Positions 1-8,945 of a stretch of DNA of 30,340 nt are shown here, piece after piece. The notes under the pieces were generated by a model. The model was not told the origin of the DNA. It searched no databases and saw only the letters and a program-made list of their open reading frames with translations. A program made the translations under genes and the position numbers. Positions within the stretch are counted from its first letter, which is position 1, and each line of letters opens with the position of its first letter. The DNA comes from DATCJU01 sp036562635 (lineage in GTDB: Bacteria; Actinomycetota; Actinomycetes; Mycobacteriales; Pseudonocardiaceae): positions 1 through 30,340 of the forward strand of contig DATCJU010000108.1 in assembly GCA_036562635.1 (NCBI GenBank), written 5' to 3'.

Positions 1-601
1 CCTGGTAGAGGAAGGACTTGTTGGCGCTGCCGCCGCCCTTGGCCATGAACAGGAACTCGTACTTCGGCTCGGTACCGGCCGCGGTGTACAGCTCGATCTG
101 CGCCGGCAGGTTGGTGCCGGTGTTGCGCTCCTCCCAGAAGGTGATCGGCGCCATCTGCGAGTAGCGCAGGTTGAGCTGCTGGTAGGCGTCGAAGACACCG
201 CGGGACAGCGCCTCCTCGTCGGTGCCGCCGGTCAGCACGGTCTCCGTGCGCTTGCCGATCACGATCGCGGTACCGGTGTCCTGGCACATCGGCAGGACAC
301 CGCCCGCGGCGATACAGGCGTTGCGCAGCAGGTCCATGGCCACGAACCGGTCGTTGGGGCTCGCCTCGGGGTCGTCGACGATCGCCCGGAGCTGGGCCAG
401 GTGCGAGGGACGCAGCAGGTGCTGGATGTCCTTGATGGCCTCGTGGGCGAGCAGCGTGAGCACCTGCGGGTCCACCTCGAGGAAGCGGCGGCCTGCGGCT
501 TCGACCAGGCGCAGGCCCTCGGTGGTCACCAGGCGGTACTCGGTGCGGTCCGGGCCGAGCGGCAACACCTCGGTGTGCTGGAACGTGGTGGTCGCGGTCA
601 C
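1..601 (-). CDS. Class I fumarate hydratase, N-terminal part (runs off the window)
   Basis: The reverse strand encodes about 200 residues of an iron-sulfur (class I) fumarase, which interconverts fumarate and malate in the TCA cycle. The cytosolic family has an N-terminal Fe-S catalytic domain. The diagnostic stretch MCQDTGTA carries a cysteine expected to be a 4Fe-4S ligand, and it is followed by a conserved tract (LRYSQMAPITFWEERNTGTN). I chose the GTG at 601 because an AGGGAG ribosome site lies about 8 nt upstream. The 3' end lies beyond base 1, so total length and the C-terminal domain cannot be judged. It is divergent from the phosphatase gene at 836. Family assignment is strong. The exact subtype (fumarase versus the related tartrate dehydratase) rests on the fused-type N-terminus and is somewhat less certain. 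Confidence 0.9.
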   Translation of the reverse strand, partial: MTATTTFQHTEVLPLGPDRTEYRLVTTEGLRLVEAAGRRFLEVDPQVLTLLAHEAIKDIQHLLRPSHLAQLRAIVDDPEASPNDRFVAMDLLRNACIAAGGVLPMCQDTGTAIVIGKRTETVLTGGTDEEALSRGVFDAYQQLNLRYSQMAPITFWEERNTGTNLPAQIELYTAAGTEPKYEFLFMAKGGGSANKSFLYQ

Positions 602-835
602 GTCGCGGGCTCCCTTGCGCGCATTCGGGTTGTTCTGGACCGTACCTCCGCCCGGTCGGGTCGCGGGGAGTTCCGGGGTGTGATCCGCGTCGAAGCTGTC
701 ACGGTGCGTCCCGACGCCGTTCGTGTCGTGTCGGAACCGGGACCGGACGATCCGGATAGGCTGCGAGGGGCACTCGTGTTCGCGGTGCTCCACCGCACGG
801 CGGGGACGACACCGCCCGGGCGCAGGAGAGGTGAC

Positions 836-1585
836 ATGACGGCAACGCAGCCCACGGCAGCACTCACCGCACCGGTCAACCTCCGGGACCTCGGCGGGTT
901 GGCCACGGCGGACGGCCGACGGACCCGATCCGGCGTGCTCTACCGCGGTGACGTGCCGCTCCCCGGGGACGTCGCCCCGGCGCACGTCGCCCCCTGGCCA
1001 CCCCGGGTGGTGGTCGACCTGCGGTCACGGTTCGAGGCCGAGGGTCGGACCCACCCGTTGGCCGGTCCGGACACCGTCGTGCACCACGTGCCCCTGCTGG
1101 ACCAGCCGGCACAACCGCAGCCCGAGCAGCCTGCTCCCCCAAGTCTGCGGGACCTCTACCTCGGCCTGCTCGAACGGTCGGGGACCGACCTGGCCCGGGC
1201 GTTCCGGCTGGTGGTCGCGGGCGTGGCGGACGGCGCACCGGGACCGGTCCTGGTGCACTGCGCGGCGGGCAAGGACCGCACGGGCGTCGTGGTCGCGTTG
1301 TTGCTGTACGCCGCGGGGGTGCGACGGGACACCATCGTCGCCGACTACGTCCGTACCGACCGGAACATGCCCCTGGTGCTGCGGCGGCTGTCGGGGGAGC
1401 CGGCGACGCTGCCGCCCGGGGTGGACGAGGACGCCGTGCGTCAGCTGGTCTCGGCTCCCGCCGAGGCGATCGAGGTGGTGCTGACGCGGCTGGACGAGCA
1501 CCCCGGCGGGGTGCACGGGTGGTTGTGCGAGCACGGGGTCACCCGAGCCGAGCTGACGGCGTGGGCGACACGGTTCCTGGAGTGA
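836..1585 (+). CDS. Tyrosine-protein phosphatase (PtpB-like family)
   Basis: This 249-residue protein carries the P-loop phosphatase signature HCAAGKDRTG with nucleophile Cys142 and phosphate-binding Arg148. The N-terminus contains NLRDLGG, followed by RSGVLYRG and VVDLRS, the layout of the bacterial PtpB-like dual-specificity phosphatases that act on phosphotyrosine and, in some members, phosphoinositides. No signal peptide or membrane segment is visible, so a cytosolic enzyme is expected. The ATG at 836 follows AGGAGAGGTG at good spacing; the open frame extends much further upstream but antisense to the fumarase, so that part is not coding. The substrate is unknown. It stands alone between the divergent fumarase and the convergent sigma factor. 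Confidence 0.88.
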   Translation: MTATQPTAALTAPVNLRDLGGLATADGRRTRSGVLYRGDVPLPGDVAPAHVAPWPPRVVVDLRSRFEAEGRTHPLAGPDTVVHHVPLLDQPAQPQPEQPAPPSLRDLYLGLLERSGTDLARAFRLVVAGVADGAPGPVLVHCAAGKDRTGVVVALLLYAAGVRRDTIVADYVRTDRNMPLVLRRLSGEPATLPPGVDEDAVRQLVSAPAEAIEVVLTRLDEHPGGVHGWLCEHGVTRAELTAWATRFLE

Positions 1586-1787
1586 GCTGACGGCCTCGGC
1601 GTACAGAGACGTGCGGGCGCCGACATGCTGGAAGGCCGGGCCGGCCCCCGACCGTCCCGACCTTCCTAGGGATGCGAACACGGGGAGTAGTGGACCGCCC
1701 GCGTCGCGTAGCTTCGTCAAGGCAGACGCTGCCCTGAGCGCACGGAGAAGTCAACCCTGCCTTCGGGTGATCTTCTGGCGAGCCCAC

Positions 1788-2765
<978 letters not shown>

Positions 2766-2875
2766 GTGCTCCCCTCCCCGTAACGGGCGGCAACGTCTGG
2801 CGGCAGGGCGCACGGGACCGCTTTGCGGTGTCCTCCGCCCTGATGTCCTGTCCGTTGCTGGTTGGACAACAGGGA

Positions 2876-2902
2876 AACGACACCGGCCGCGCTTTAGTTC
2901 CC
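2876..2902 (-). promoter_or_regulatory. Candidate ECF-sigma (SigR/SigH/SigE-type) promoter of sigB
   Basis: Reading the minus strand, GGGAAC (2902-2897) is followed after 17 nt by CGTT (2879-2876), which equals GGAAC-N18-GTT. This matches the known oxidative/envelope stress ECF consensus of actinobacteria (GGAAY-N17/18-GTT). It would leave a 5' leader of about 100 nt before the sigB ATG. In mycobacteria, sigB is known to be driven by SigE and SigH from such an element. The match is visible in the sequence; function is inferred. Confidence 0.55.
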
Positions 2903-2996
2903 GACCTCCCGCCCCCGGTACGTCGTGGTCGTCACAGGGATTGCTCGCGGCCCTGGCGGGGAAACGTGGGAATCACACGAATGGGACGATTTCTCG

Positions 2997-3422
2997 TCAC
3001 ACTTCCAGCAGGACGGTGAACGGTCCGTCATTGACACTCTCCACCGCCATCATGGCGCGGAACCGGCCCGTCTCCACGCGAGCGCCTCGTTGTCGCAGCT
3101 CGTCCACGACGGCGTCGATCAGTGGCTCGGCGTGCTCGGGTCGGGCTGCTGCACTCCACGAAGGGCGACGTCCCTTCCGGGTGTCACCGTAGAGTGTGAA
3201 TTGACTCACCACGAGTAGCGGCGCGCCGGTGGTGGCACAGGACTGCTCGTCCCGCAGCACACGCAGTTCGTGCAGTTTCCGGGCCATCGTCGCCGCGGTC
3301 TGTCGGGTGTCGGTGTGCGTCACGCCGAGCAGCACCAGCAGACCAGGTTCGTCGATCCGGCCGACCACCTCACCGTCGACGGTCACGCTGGCCCTGCTGA
3401 CCCGGGTCACCACCGCCCGCAC
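2997..3422 (-). CDS. dtd: D-aminoacyl-tRNA deacylase
   Basis: This 141-residue protein has the typical length of Dtd, which hydrolyses D-amino acids (and glycine mischarged on tRNA-Ala) from tRNA. It carries the SQFTLYG motif (catalytic-site SQFT at residues 73-76) and the C-terminal NDGPFT with the Gly-Pro pair (133-134) that enters the partner subunit's active site in the homodimer. The start is GTG at 3422 with a strong GGGAGGAGG site 6 nt upstream. It lies 83 bp downstream of the methyltransferase gene on the same strand and may be cotranscribed with it. Its stop is 231 bp before the sigB start. Confidence 0.96.
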   Translation of the reverse strand: MRAVVTRVSRASVTVDGEVVGRIDEPGLLVLLGVTHTDTRQTAATMARKLHELRVLRDEQSCATTGAPLLVVSQFTLYGDTRKGRRPSWSAAARPEHAEPLIDAVVDELRQRGARVETGRFRAMMAVESVNDGPFTVLLEV

Positions 3423-3505
3423 CTACAACCTCCTCCCACGGGGATCGGCCGCATCCTCACATGCCGGGGCGGACGGCGATGCCGGTACCCCCACCGGTCA
3501 CCACG

Positions 3506-5050
3506 TCACCGCGCCGCGGCCTCACTCCCGGAGACCGCGGCCGCCTCACCGGCCAGCTCGACGGGGACCAGCATCCCGTGCAGGACCAGGCCGTGCACCG
3601 CCGGCAGCGCGGCGGCCACCAGCGCGTCGACCGGCTGCTGGTGGGCGGCGGCCAGCAGCGTCAGCAGGTCGAGCAGCGGCAGATCCCCGCGGCACCCGGC
3701 CAGCAACGCGGTCGCCACCTCGTCGACCTCGTGCTGCCAGCCGGGCCCGTCGACGCGGTGCAGCCGCTGCACCCGGGGCGACCACCCCTCGTCCCCGAGC
3801 CCGGACACCTGTTCCAACACCACGGAGGGCGGCACCACCAGACGGGCACCCAGCAGTCCGGCGACCCCGCCGTTCTCCCGCAGCCAGGCCACCCGGTCCA
3901 GCCAGCCCGCCGCCTCCGGGCCCAGCGGGTCGTCGAACGCGTGGCGCAGGTCCTCGCACACCACCTCGCCGTCGGCCACGTCGGTGCGGCGCAGCGTGAC
4001 GAAACCGAAGCCCACGCCCTCCACGTCGTTGGCCTCGAACCAGTCCAGCCAGGCGCCGGCCCGCTTCCGGCCCTCGGGGGAGCGAGGGTCGACCCCCGCG
4101 TCCCGCAGCCAGGTCCCCACGTACAGCGCCGGATCGGCGACGTCGCGCTGCACGAACCAGGCGTCCACACCGATGTCCGACGGCAGCCAGGAACGCACCC
4201 GCTCGGCCCAGTCCTGCCCGCGCACGTGCAACCAGGAGGCCAGCAGCTGAGCCGTGCCGCCCTCGGCGAGGAACGACGGCATCTGACGCACCACCAGGGC
4301 ACTGGCCTCGTCACCGGTCAACCCGGAGTCGCGGTAGACGTAGTCGACCCGGGGTGGGCCGACGACGAACGGCGGATTGCAGACGATCTGGTCGTAGCGG
4401 CGGCCGGAGACCGGAGTGAACCACTCCCCGCGCAGCAGCTCGACGTCGACCTTGTTCAGCCGGAACGTCGCCGCGGCGAGCGCGAGCGCCCGTTCCGAGA
4501 CGTCGGTGGCGGTGATCCGACGGGCGTGCCGGCTGGCGTGCAGGGCCTGGACCCCGCAACCGGTGCCCAGGTCGAGCACCGTGTCGACCGGTCGGCGGAT
4601 CGTGGCCCGGGCCAGGCTGATCGAGGCCTGCCCGACGCCGAGCACGTGGTCGGGGTGCACCTCACCGCCCCTGGCCTCGCTGTCCAGGTCCGAGACCACC
4701 CACCAGGAGCCCTGCTCGTCGCCGTACGGACGGACGTCCAGTGCGGCGCGCAGCATCCCTCCGGAGGCCTGCAGCAGCCCGGCGTGGACCGCCTCCTCCA
4801 CGTCGAGCGGTGCCAGGGCGGCCCGGACCGCGCTCGCGGGCTCCTCGTCCCCCAGCAGGAACAGCCGGACCAGGGTGCCGAGGGCACCGGCGTCACGGGT
4901 GGCCCGCCGTGCCGGCTCCGGCTCGCCCCGGCCCAGCGCGGCGTGCACCTGGGGTCCGAGCAGCTCCAGCACGCCGTCGGTGTGGTAACCGGCGGCTTCG
5001 AAGGCGTCACGCAACCGGTCGCAGCGCTCGTCGGTCAGCTGGGGCAGCAC
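3506..5050 (-). CDS. Class I SAM-dependent methyltransferase with N-terminal helical domain
   Basis: This is a protein of about 514 residues. The central domain has a Rossmann-fold methyltransferase core: motif I DLGTGCG (160-166), an acidic strand ITATDVS, and motif IV NPPF (225-228), typical of the methyltransferase-small/N5-glutamine or adenine methylase group in which NPPF contacts a planar amide or base. The N-terminal 150 residues are helical and the last 200 residues show no motif I recognise; actinobacterial proteins of this layout are listed, from memory, as DUF7059/DUF7782 proteins. The substrate is unknown; a release-factor-like or rRNA target is possible. GTG at 5050 is chosen over upstream options because GAGG lies 8 nt before it. 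Divergent from the J-domain gene; dtd follows. Confidence 0.8.
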   Translation of the reverse strand: MLPQLTDERCDRLRDAFEAAGYHTDGVLELLGPQVHAALGRGEPEPARRATRDAGALGTLVRLFLLGDEEPASAVRAALAPLDVEEAVHAGLLQASGGMLRAALDVRPYGDEQGSWWVVSDLDSEARGGEVHPDHVLGVGQASISLARATIRRPVDTVLDLGTGCGVQALHASRHARRITATDVSERALALAAATFRLNKVDVELLRGEWFTPVSGRRYDQIVCNPPFVVGPPRVDYVYRDSGLTGDEASALVVRQMPSFLAEGGTAQLLASWLHVRGQDWAERVRSWLPSDIGVDAWFVQRDVADPALYVGTWLRDAGVDPRSPEGRKRAGAWLDWFEANDVEGVGFGFVTLRRTDVADGEVVCEDLRHAFDDPLGPEAAGWLDRVAWLRENGGVAGLLGARLVVPPSVVLEQVSGLGDEGWSPRVQRLHRVDGPGWQHEVDEVATALLAGCRGDLPLLDLLTLLAAAHQQPVDALVAAALPAVHGLVLHGMLVPVELAGEAAAVSGSEAAAR

Positions 5051-5161
5051 GGGTTGATCCTCACATGCCCACCGCCGGTCCGCCCGGGGGACCCCACGCG
5101 ATCGGTGCCCGGGACCCGACCCCATATCGTGTCCACGCTGTCACGAAAGGTGGGCGAAGTC

Positions 5162-6316
5162 GTGCGGGCGGTCGACTACTACGAGCTGCTCGGCGTGGAT
5201 CGGTCCGCGTCTGCCGCGGAGATCAAATCCGCGTACCGGTCACTGGCCAAGGTCATGCACCCGGACCGGGGAGGCACGTCCGGGGCGTTCCGGATGCTGC
5301 AGGAGGCGTACGAGACGCTGAGCGACCCGGTGCGGCGGGCCGAGTACGACCGGGGACACGGTGGGGTGGCGTCCGAGCGCACTGCCGCCGGGGGCACGGG
5401 GAGGTTCCGCACCGCGACCGGAACCCGGCCGCGCAGCGGCGGACGGGCCGGAACGCGGAGAAACTTCGGGGACGACCCGGACTACACGCCGACCGCACCA
5501 CGGATCCCGCCCGACTCCGTTCCCTGGTGGAAGGACGTCGCCGAGGGGCGGAAGGTGCGCTACCTGCCCGCCACCGGCCCGGACCGCTCCCGCGTGCTGG
5601 TCGTGGTGGGCGGTTGGCTGCTGCTCCTGGTGGTGGGCCTGTGGGCCGACCTCTCCCCGCTGCTGCTGACCCTGTGGCTGCTGCTGGTGATCGCGATCGG
5701 GGGCGCGGTGCTCCAGCTGGTCCGGCGCCACCTGGCGGCCGGCCGGACCGACCGGGAGTTCTCCACCGAGTTCGGGGGCCGCGTCGTGTTCGGTCGTCCG
5801 GGGACGGAGCCCGGTGACATCGCGGAGCGGCTCACCGCCCAGCTGGTGTCCGATCACCTGGCGCGGCTGCCGGGTGCGCGCATCTTCCACGGCCTGGCCC
5901 TGCCCGGCTCGGTGTTCGCCGACGTGCACCACGCCGTGCTGTGCGGGCGGAGGCTGGTGCTGATCGAGTCCAAGTTGTGGCTTCCCGGGCACTACACCGC
6001 CGACGAGGACGGCCGGTTCTGGCGCAACGGACACCTGTTCCGTGGTGGCACCACGCGGCTGCCCGAGGCGGTCGCCGCCTACCGGGACCTGCTTCCCGGC
6101 GTCGAGATCCGGGGTGCGGTGCTCATCTATCCCAGCCGGCCCGGGGAGGTCACCACCGGTGAACCACCGGAGGGGGTGGCGGCTCCACCGATGAGCGCCG
6201 AGCGGTTCGTGGTGCACATCGGCGAGTGGCTGGCCGCCGAGTCCGCCACCGTGGACCGTGACGTGTTCCGTACCGTGCTCGGCCAGGTGGTGTCCGAGGA
6301 CGACACCGAGCACTGA
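5162..6316 (+). CDS. Membrane J-domain protein with NERD-like C-terminal domain
   Basis: The 384-residue product begins with a J domain (YYELLGVDRSASAAEIKSAYR, then the HPD tripeptide that stimulates DnaK ATPase, then AYETLSDPVRRAEYD). A basic Gly/Arg linker and two adjacent hydrophobic segments (about residues 143-188) follow. The last 190 residues contain FADVHHAVLCGRRLVLIESK, resembling the nuclease-related NERD core (Asp, then hydrophobic-Glu-x-Lys). There is no zinc-finger or substrate-binding domain, so this is not classical DnaJ. GTG at 5162 is placed just before the J domain and follows AAAGGTGG. The domain reading is by eye; the J domain is certain, the NERD-like call is moderate. 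A long hairpin follows the gene. Confidence 0.82.
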   Translation: MRAVDYYELLGVDRSASAAEIKSAYRSLAKVMHPDRGGTSGAFRMLQEAYETLSDPVRRAEYDRGHGGVASERTAAGGTGRFRTATGTRPRSGGRAGTRRNFGDDPDYTPTAPRIPPDSVPWWKDVAEGRKVRYLPATGPDRSRVLVVVGGWLLLLVVGLWADLSPLLLTLWLLLVIAIGGAVLQLVRRHLAAGRTDREFSTEFGGRVVFGRPGTEPGDIAERLTAQLVSDHLARLPGARIFHGLALPGSVFADVHHAVLCGRRLVLIESKLWLPGHYTADEDGRFWRNGHLFRGGTTRLPEAVAAYRDLLPGVEIRGAVLIYPSRPGEVTTGEPPEGVAAPPMSAERFVVHIGEWLAAESATVDRDVFRTVLGQVVSEDDTEH

Positions 6317-6329
6317 TCCGGAGGACTCC

Positions 6330-6378
6330 CGTCACGCCGGTGCCGACCGGGAGCAGGATGGTCGGCACCGGCGTGACG
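6330..6378 (+). terminator. Perfect 19-bp hairpin after the J-domain gene
   Basis: Bases 6330-6348 and 6360-6378 are perfect reverse complements around an 11-nt loop, starting 14 nt after the stop codon. There is no U tract, as is common for actinobacterial terminators. The stem is unusually long. Confidence 0.7.
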
Positions 6379-6457
6379 CGAATCGGAAACCCCTGGGTGT
6401 CGGGGACCCCGCCCCGGTGGGACGATGAACGTGGCAACCGAGCGCGGAGGTGGTGTC

Positions 6458-6772
6458 GTGAAGGGCAAGCAGCGGGACGACACCCCGGTTCTGATCACCG
6501 AGGCCGCCCCCTCCTACGACGACCAGCACGCGGCGCGGCGCCGGAAGTACGCGATCATGATGACGCTGCGCTTCCCGTGCCTGATCGCCGCAGGCCTGAC
6601 CTACCACACTCCCTGGCTGGCGCTGACGTTCATCCTGCTGTCCGTCCCGCTGCCGTGGATGGCGGTGTTGATCGCCAACGACCGGCCGCCCCGCAAGGCG
6701 GAGAAGGTCAACCGGTTCCGTCCACACCGTAGGGCTCTGGAGTCCCGTGGTCACCCGGTGATCGACGGCTGA
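6458..6772 (+). CDS. DUF3099 small membrane protein
   Basis: This protein of about 104 residues carries the DUF3099 pattern: VLITEAAPSYDDQ, a basic stretch HAARRRKY, then two membrane segments (IMMTLRFPCLIAAGLTY and LALTFILLSVPLPWMAVLIA) and a basic tail. Function is unknown for the family. GTG at 6458 is preferred because GGAGGTG lies 5 nt upstream; an in-frame ATG at 6425 (11 more residues) has a weaker site. Its last 22 bp overlap the 3' end of the convergent psuK. A DUF3099 gene near sigB is also what I recall for mycobacteria (Rv2709). Confidence 0.8.
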   Translation: MKGKQRDDTPVLITEAAPSYDDQHAARRRKYAIMMTLRFPCLIAAGLTYHTPWLALTFILLSVPLPWMAVLIANDRPPRKAEKVNRFRPHRRALESRGHPVIDG

Positions 6773-7641
6773 GCCCCCACCTGCTGCACGGCGGTGGTTC
6801 CCAGCTCCACCCCGGTGAGCAACGCCTCCCGCGGTGAGGCACCGCGGAGCCAGGCGGCGAGCAGACCGGCGTCGAACGCGTCCCCGGCGCCCGTGGAGTC
6901 GACGCACTTCGCGGGAGGAGCCGGTACGGACACCGTCCCCGACTGGTCGACCCAGCTCGCCCCGTCCGCTCCCGCGGTCACCGCCACCGCCCCGGCCACG
7001 TCCAGCAGTTTCTCCGCCGAGACCGGGTCGGACGAACCGGTCAGCACGGCCAGTTCGTCGGCGTTGGGCAGGAGCAGGTCGACACCGCGCACCGCCTCCA
7101 GGAAACCGTCCGTGTCCTCGCGCAGCAGTGAGGCGGCCTGCGGGTCCACCGAGGTGGTCAGCCCGGCGGCCCGGGCCGCGGTGAGGGCGGCCACCCCGGC
7201 CGGCCGGGACGAGGGGTCCAGCAGCACGTAACCCGACAGGTGCAGGTGCTGTGCCTCCGTCAGCAGCCGGGGGTCCAGGTCCTCCGGCTGGATACGGGCG
7301 TTGGCGCCCCGGTCGGGCAGCATGGTCCGCTGCCCGGTGTCGTCCACCAGCACCACCACACAGCAGGTGGGTGCCTCGGGGTCGAGGGTGAACGCGCAGC
7401 GCACCCCGGCGGCGTCCAGTTCGGCGGTCACCTGGCGACCGGCCGGGTCGTCGCCGATCCGGCCCACCAACGTCACGTCGGCGCCGGCGTGGGCCAGCCA
7501 CGCCGCGGTGTTGGCGCCGGCACCCCCGAGCGTGAGTCTGACCTGCGCGCGGGTGTCCCCGCCGAACGCCACGGAACCGACGTGCCGGGCCACGACGTCG
7601 AGGCCCGCGTCGCCGACCACCACGATCCGGGGTTCCCTCAT
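6751..7641 (-). CDS. psuK: PfkB-family kinase, probable pseudouridine kinase
   Basis: The 296-residue protein has both PfkB signatures: an N-terminal LGGAGANTAAWLAHAGADV (sugar-binding Gly-Gly) and a C-terminal DSTGAGDAFDAG with the catalytic Asp and anion hole. The PfkB family phosphorylates sugars or nucleosides. Specificity for pseudouridine is inferred from the 4-nt ATGA overlap with the upstream psuG, which consumes pseudouridine 5'-phosphate. Together they would degrade pseudouridine to uracil and ribose 5-phosphate. Start ATG at 7641 is set by that overlap. The 3' end overlaps the convergent DUF3099 gene by 22 bp. Ribokinase-like activity on another sugar cannot be excluded. Confidence 0.85.
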   Translation of the reverse strand: MREPRIVVVGDAGLDVVARHVGSVAFGGDTRAQVRLTLGGAGANTAAWLAHAGADVTLVGRIGDDPAGRQVTAELDAAGVRCAFTLDPEAPTCCVVVLVDDTGQRTMLPDRGANARIQPEDLDPRLLTEAQHLHLSGYVLLDPSSRPAGVAALTAARAAGLTTSVDPQAASLLREDTDGFLEAVRGVDLLLPNADELAVLTGSSDPVSAEKLLDVAGAVAVTAGADGASWVDQSGTVSVPAPPAKCVDSTGAGDAFDAGLLAAWLRGASPREALLTGVELGTTAVQQVGAQPSITG

Positions 7642-8564
7642 CGCTGCCTCGCCAGCTCCGCGGCCACTCCCGCGGCCAGTTCGGCGTTGGCCAGCACCAG
7701 CGCGATGTTGGCCTCCAGACTCGCCCCCTCGCTGGCGGTGTGGAAGTGCTCCAGCAGGACCGGGGTCACGTCCTTGCCGCGCACTCCCCGTCGCTGCACC
7801 AGTTCCATGCCCTCGGTCAGCAGCCGGTCGTGCAGTGCCCGGTCCATCTCGTGCTCGGCCGGGATCGGATTGGCCAGCACCATGCCGGCCTCGCCCGGCA
7901 CGGCGTCCCGGTGCGCGGCGAACACCTCGGCCGCCTGCCGCGGGTCGTCCACGCGCCAGGGCACCGGAAGACCGGAGTCGCGCAGGTAGAAGGCGGGGAA
8001 GGTGTCCGTGCGGTAGCCGACCACCGGCACCGAGTGGCTCTCCAGCACCTCCAGCGTGGCCGGGATGTTCAGGATCGACTTGACGCCCGAGCACACCACG
8101 AGCACCGGGGTCGCGGCCAACACCGCCAGGTCCGCGGAGACGTCCCAGCCGCTGCCGGCCACGGCGGCGCGGTCCTCGTGCTGGTGCACGCCGCCCAGCC
8201 CGCCGGTGGCGAACACGCCGACACCGGCCGCGTGGGCGAGCGCCGCGGTGGCGGCCACCGTGGTGGCACCGTCCCGTCCCAGGGCCATCGCCGGGCCGAG
8301 GTCACGCCGGGACAGCTTCACCAGACCGGCGTCCGGATCACAGACCCGGTCCAGTTCGGCCGCCGACAGACCGATCCGGGGCACACCGTCCAGGACCGCG
8401 ATGGTGGCCGGGACCGCACCTGTGGCACGTACCACGTCCTCCAGTCGCTTGGCCACCTCGCGGTTCCGTCCCGGAGGCAGGCCGTGGGCCAGCAGTGTGC
8501 TCTCCAGCGCCACCACGCCACGGCCGCTGCTCAGGGCGTCCGCCACCTCGTCCGAGATCCGCAT
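7638..8564 (-). CDS. psuG: Pseudouridine-5'-phosphate glycosidase
   Basis: The 308-residue protein matches PsuG throughout. It has ESTLLAHGLP near the N-terminus (Glu21, equivalent to the active-site Glu), KLSRRDLGP, TGGLGGVH, and CSGVKSILNIPATLE in which Lys162 is the residue expected to form the imine with ribose, followed by GYRTDTFPAFY and ANPIP. It reversibly cleaves the C-C glycosidic bond of pseudouridine 5'-phosphate to uracil and ribose 5-phosphate in the cytosol. Length is normal. It is the first gene of a two-gene operon with psuK, and is divergent from the DUF3039 gene across a gap of 56 bp. Confidence 0.95.
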   Translation of the reverse strand: MRISDEVADALSSGRGVVALESTLLAHGLPPGRNREVAKRLEDVVRATGAVPATIAVLDGVPRIGLSAAELDRVCDPDAGLVKLSRRDLGPAMALGRDGATTVAATAALAHAAGVGVFATGGLGGVHQHEDRAAVAGSGWDVSADLAVLAATPVLVVCSGVKSILNIPATLEVLESHSVPVVGYRTDTFPAFYLRDSGLPVPWRVDDPRQAAEVFAAHRDAVPGEAGMVLANPIPAEHEMDRALHDRLLTEGMELVQRRGVRGKDVTPVLLEHFHTASEGASLEANIALVLANAELAAGVAAELARQR

Positions 8565-8620
8565 CGGGTAGTGCTCACCGTCCTCCGTGTCTACCGTCCG
8601 TCGGGGGCCGGTGAGGCATC

Positions 8621-8884
8621 ATGGAGGACGTGAGCGCACCCACCCAAACTCTTCCCGACACCGGTACGCGCCCCGAGGGCACCGACCGCAGCGGGGACGA
8701 CGATCCGAAGGTCTTCCACTACGTGCGCAAGGACAAGATCGCTGAGAGCGCGGTCCTCGGCACGCACGTGGTGGCGCTGTGCGGTGAGGTGTTCCCGGTG
8801 ACCCGTTCGCCCAAGCCGGGTTCTCCGGTGTGCCCGGAGTGCAAGCGCATCTACGAGATGCTCCCGCCGGGCGGCGGGGAGTGA
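8621..8884 (+). CDS. DUF3039 small zinc-ribbon-like protein
   Basis: The 87-residue protein has a disordered Asp/Thr-rich N-terminus and a compact C-terminal half with THVVALCGEVFPVTRSPKPG followed by CPECK. The His/Cys spacing (H, C, then CxxC) suggests a small metal-binding ribbon. This is the actinobacterial DUF3039 family, function unknown; I recall a mycobacterial homologue next to sigB (Rv2708c). ATG at 8621 follows GGTGAGG at 4 nt; the GTG 9 nt later has its GGAGG too close. A GC-rich hairpin follows the gene. Confidence 0.85.
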   Translation: MEDVSAPTQTLPDTGTRPEGTDRSGDDDPKVFHYVRKDKIAESAVLGTHVVALCGEVFPVTRSPKPGSPVCPECKRIYEMLPPGGGE

Positions 8885-8906
8885 GGCGCTGACCTGCGCG
8901 GTCGTC

Positions 8907-8945
8907 GGGTGCCCTGCCGGGGTCGGAGCCCGGGGCGGGGCACCC
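8907..8945 (+). terminator. Hairpin after DUF3039 gene
   Basis: GGGTGCCC (8907-8914) pairs with GGGCACCC (8938-8945); the GC-rich interior allows further pairing. It lies 22 nt after the DUF3039 stop and has no U tract. Confidence 0.45.

Noticed and set aside
3461..5161. Very long plus-strand open frame running into the J-domain gene
   Set aside because: It is antisense to the methyltransferase and composed of GC-driven repeats of Gln/Pro/Arg; the real gene starts at 5162 with a ribosome site and the J domain.
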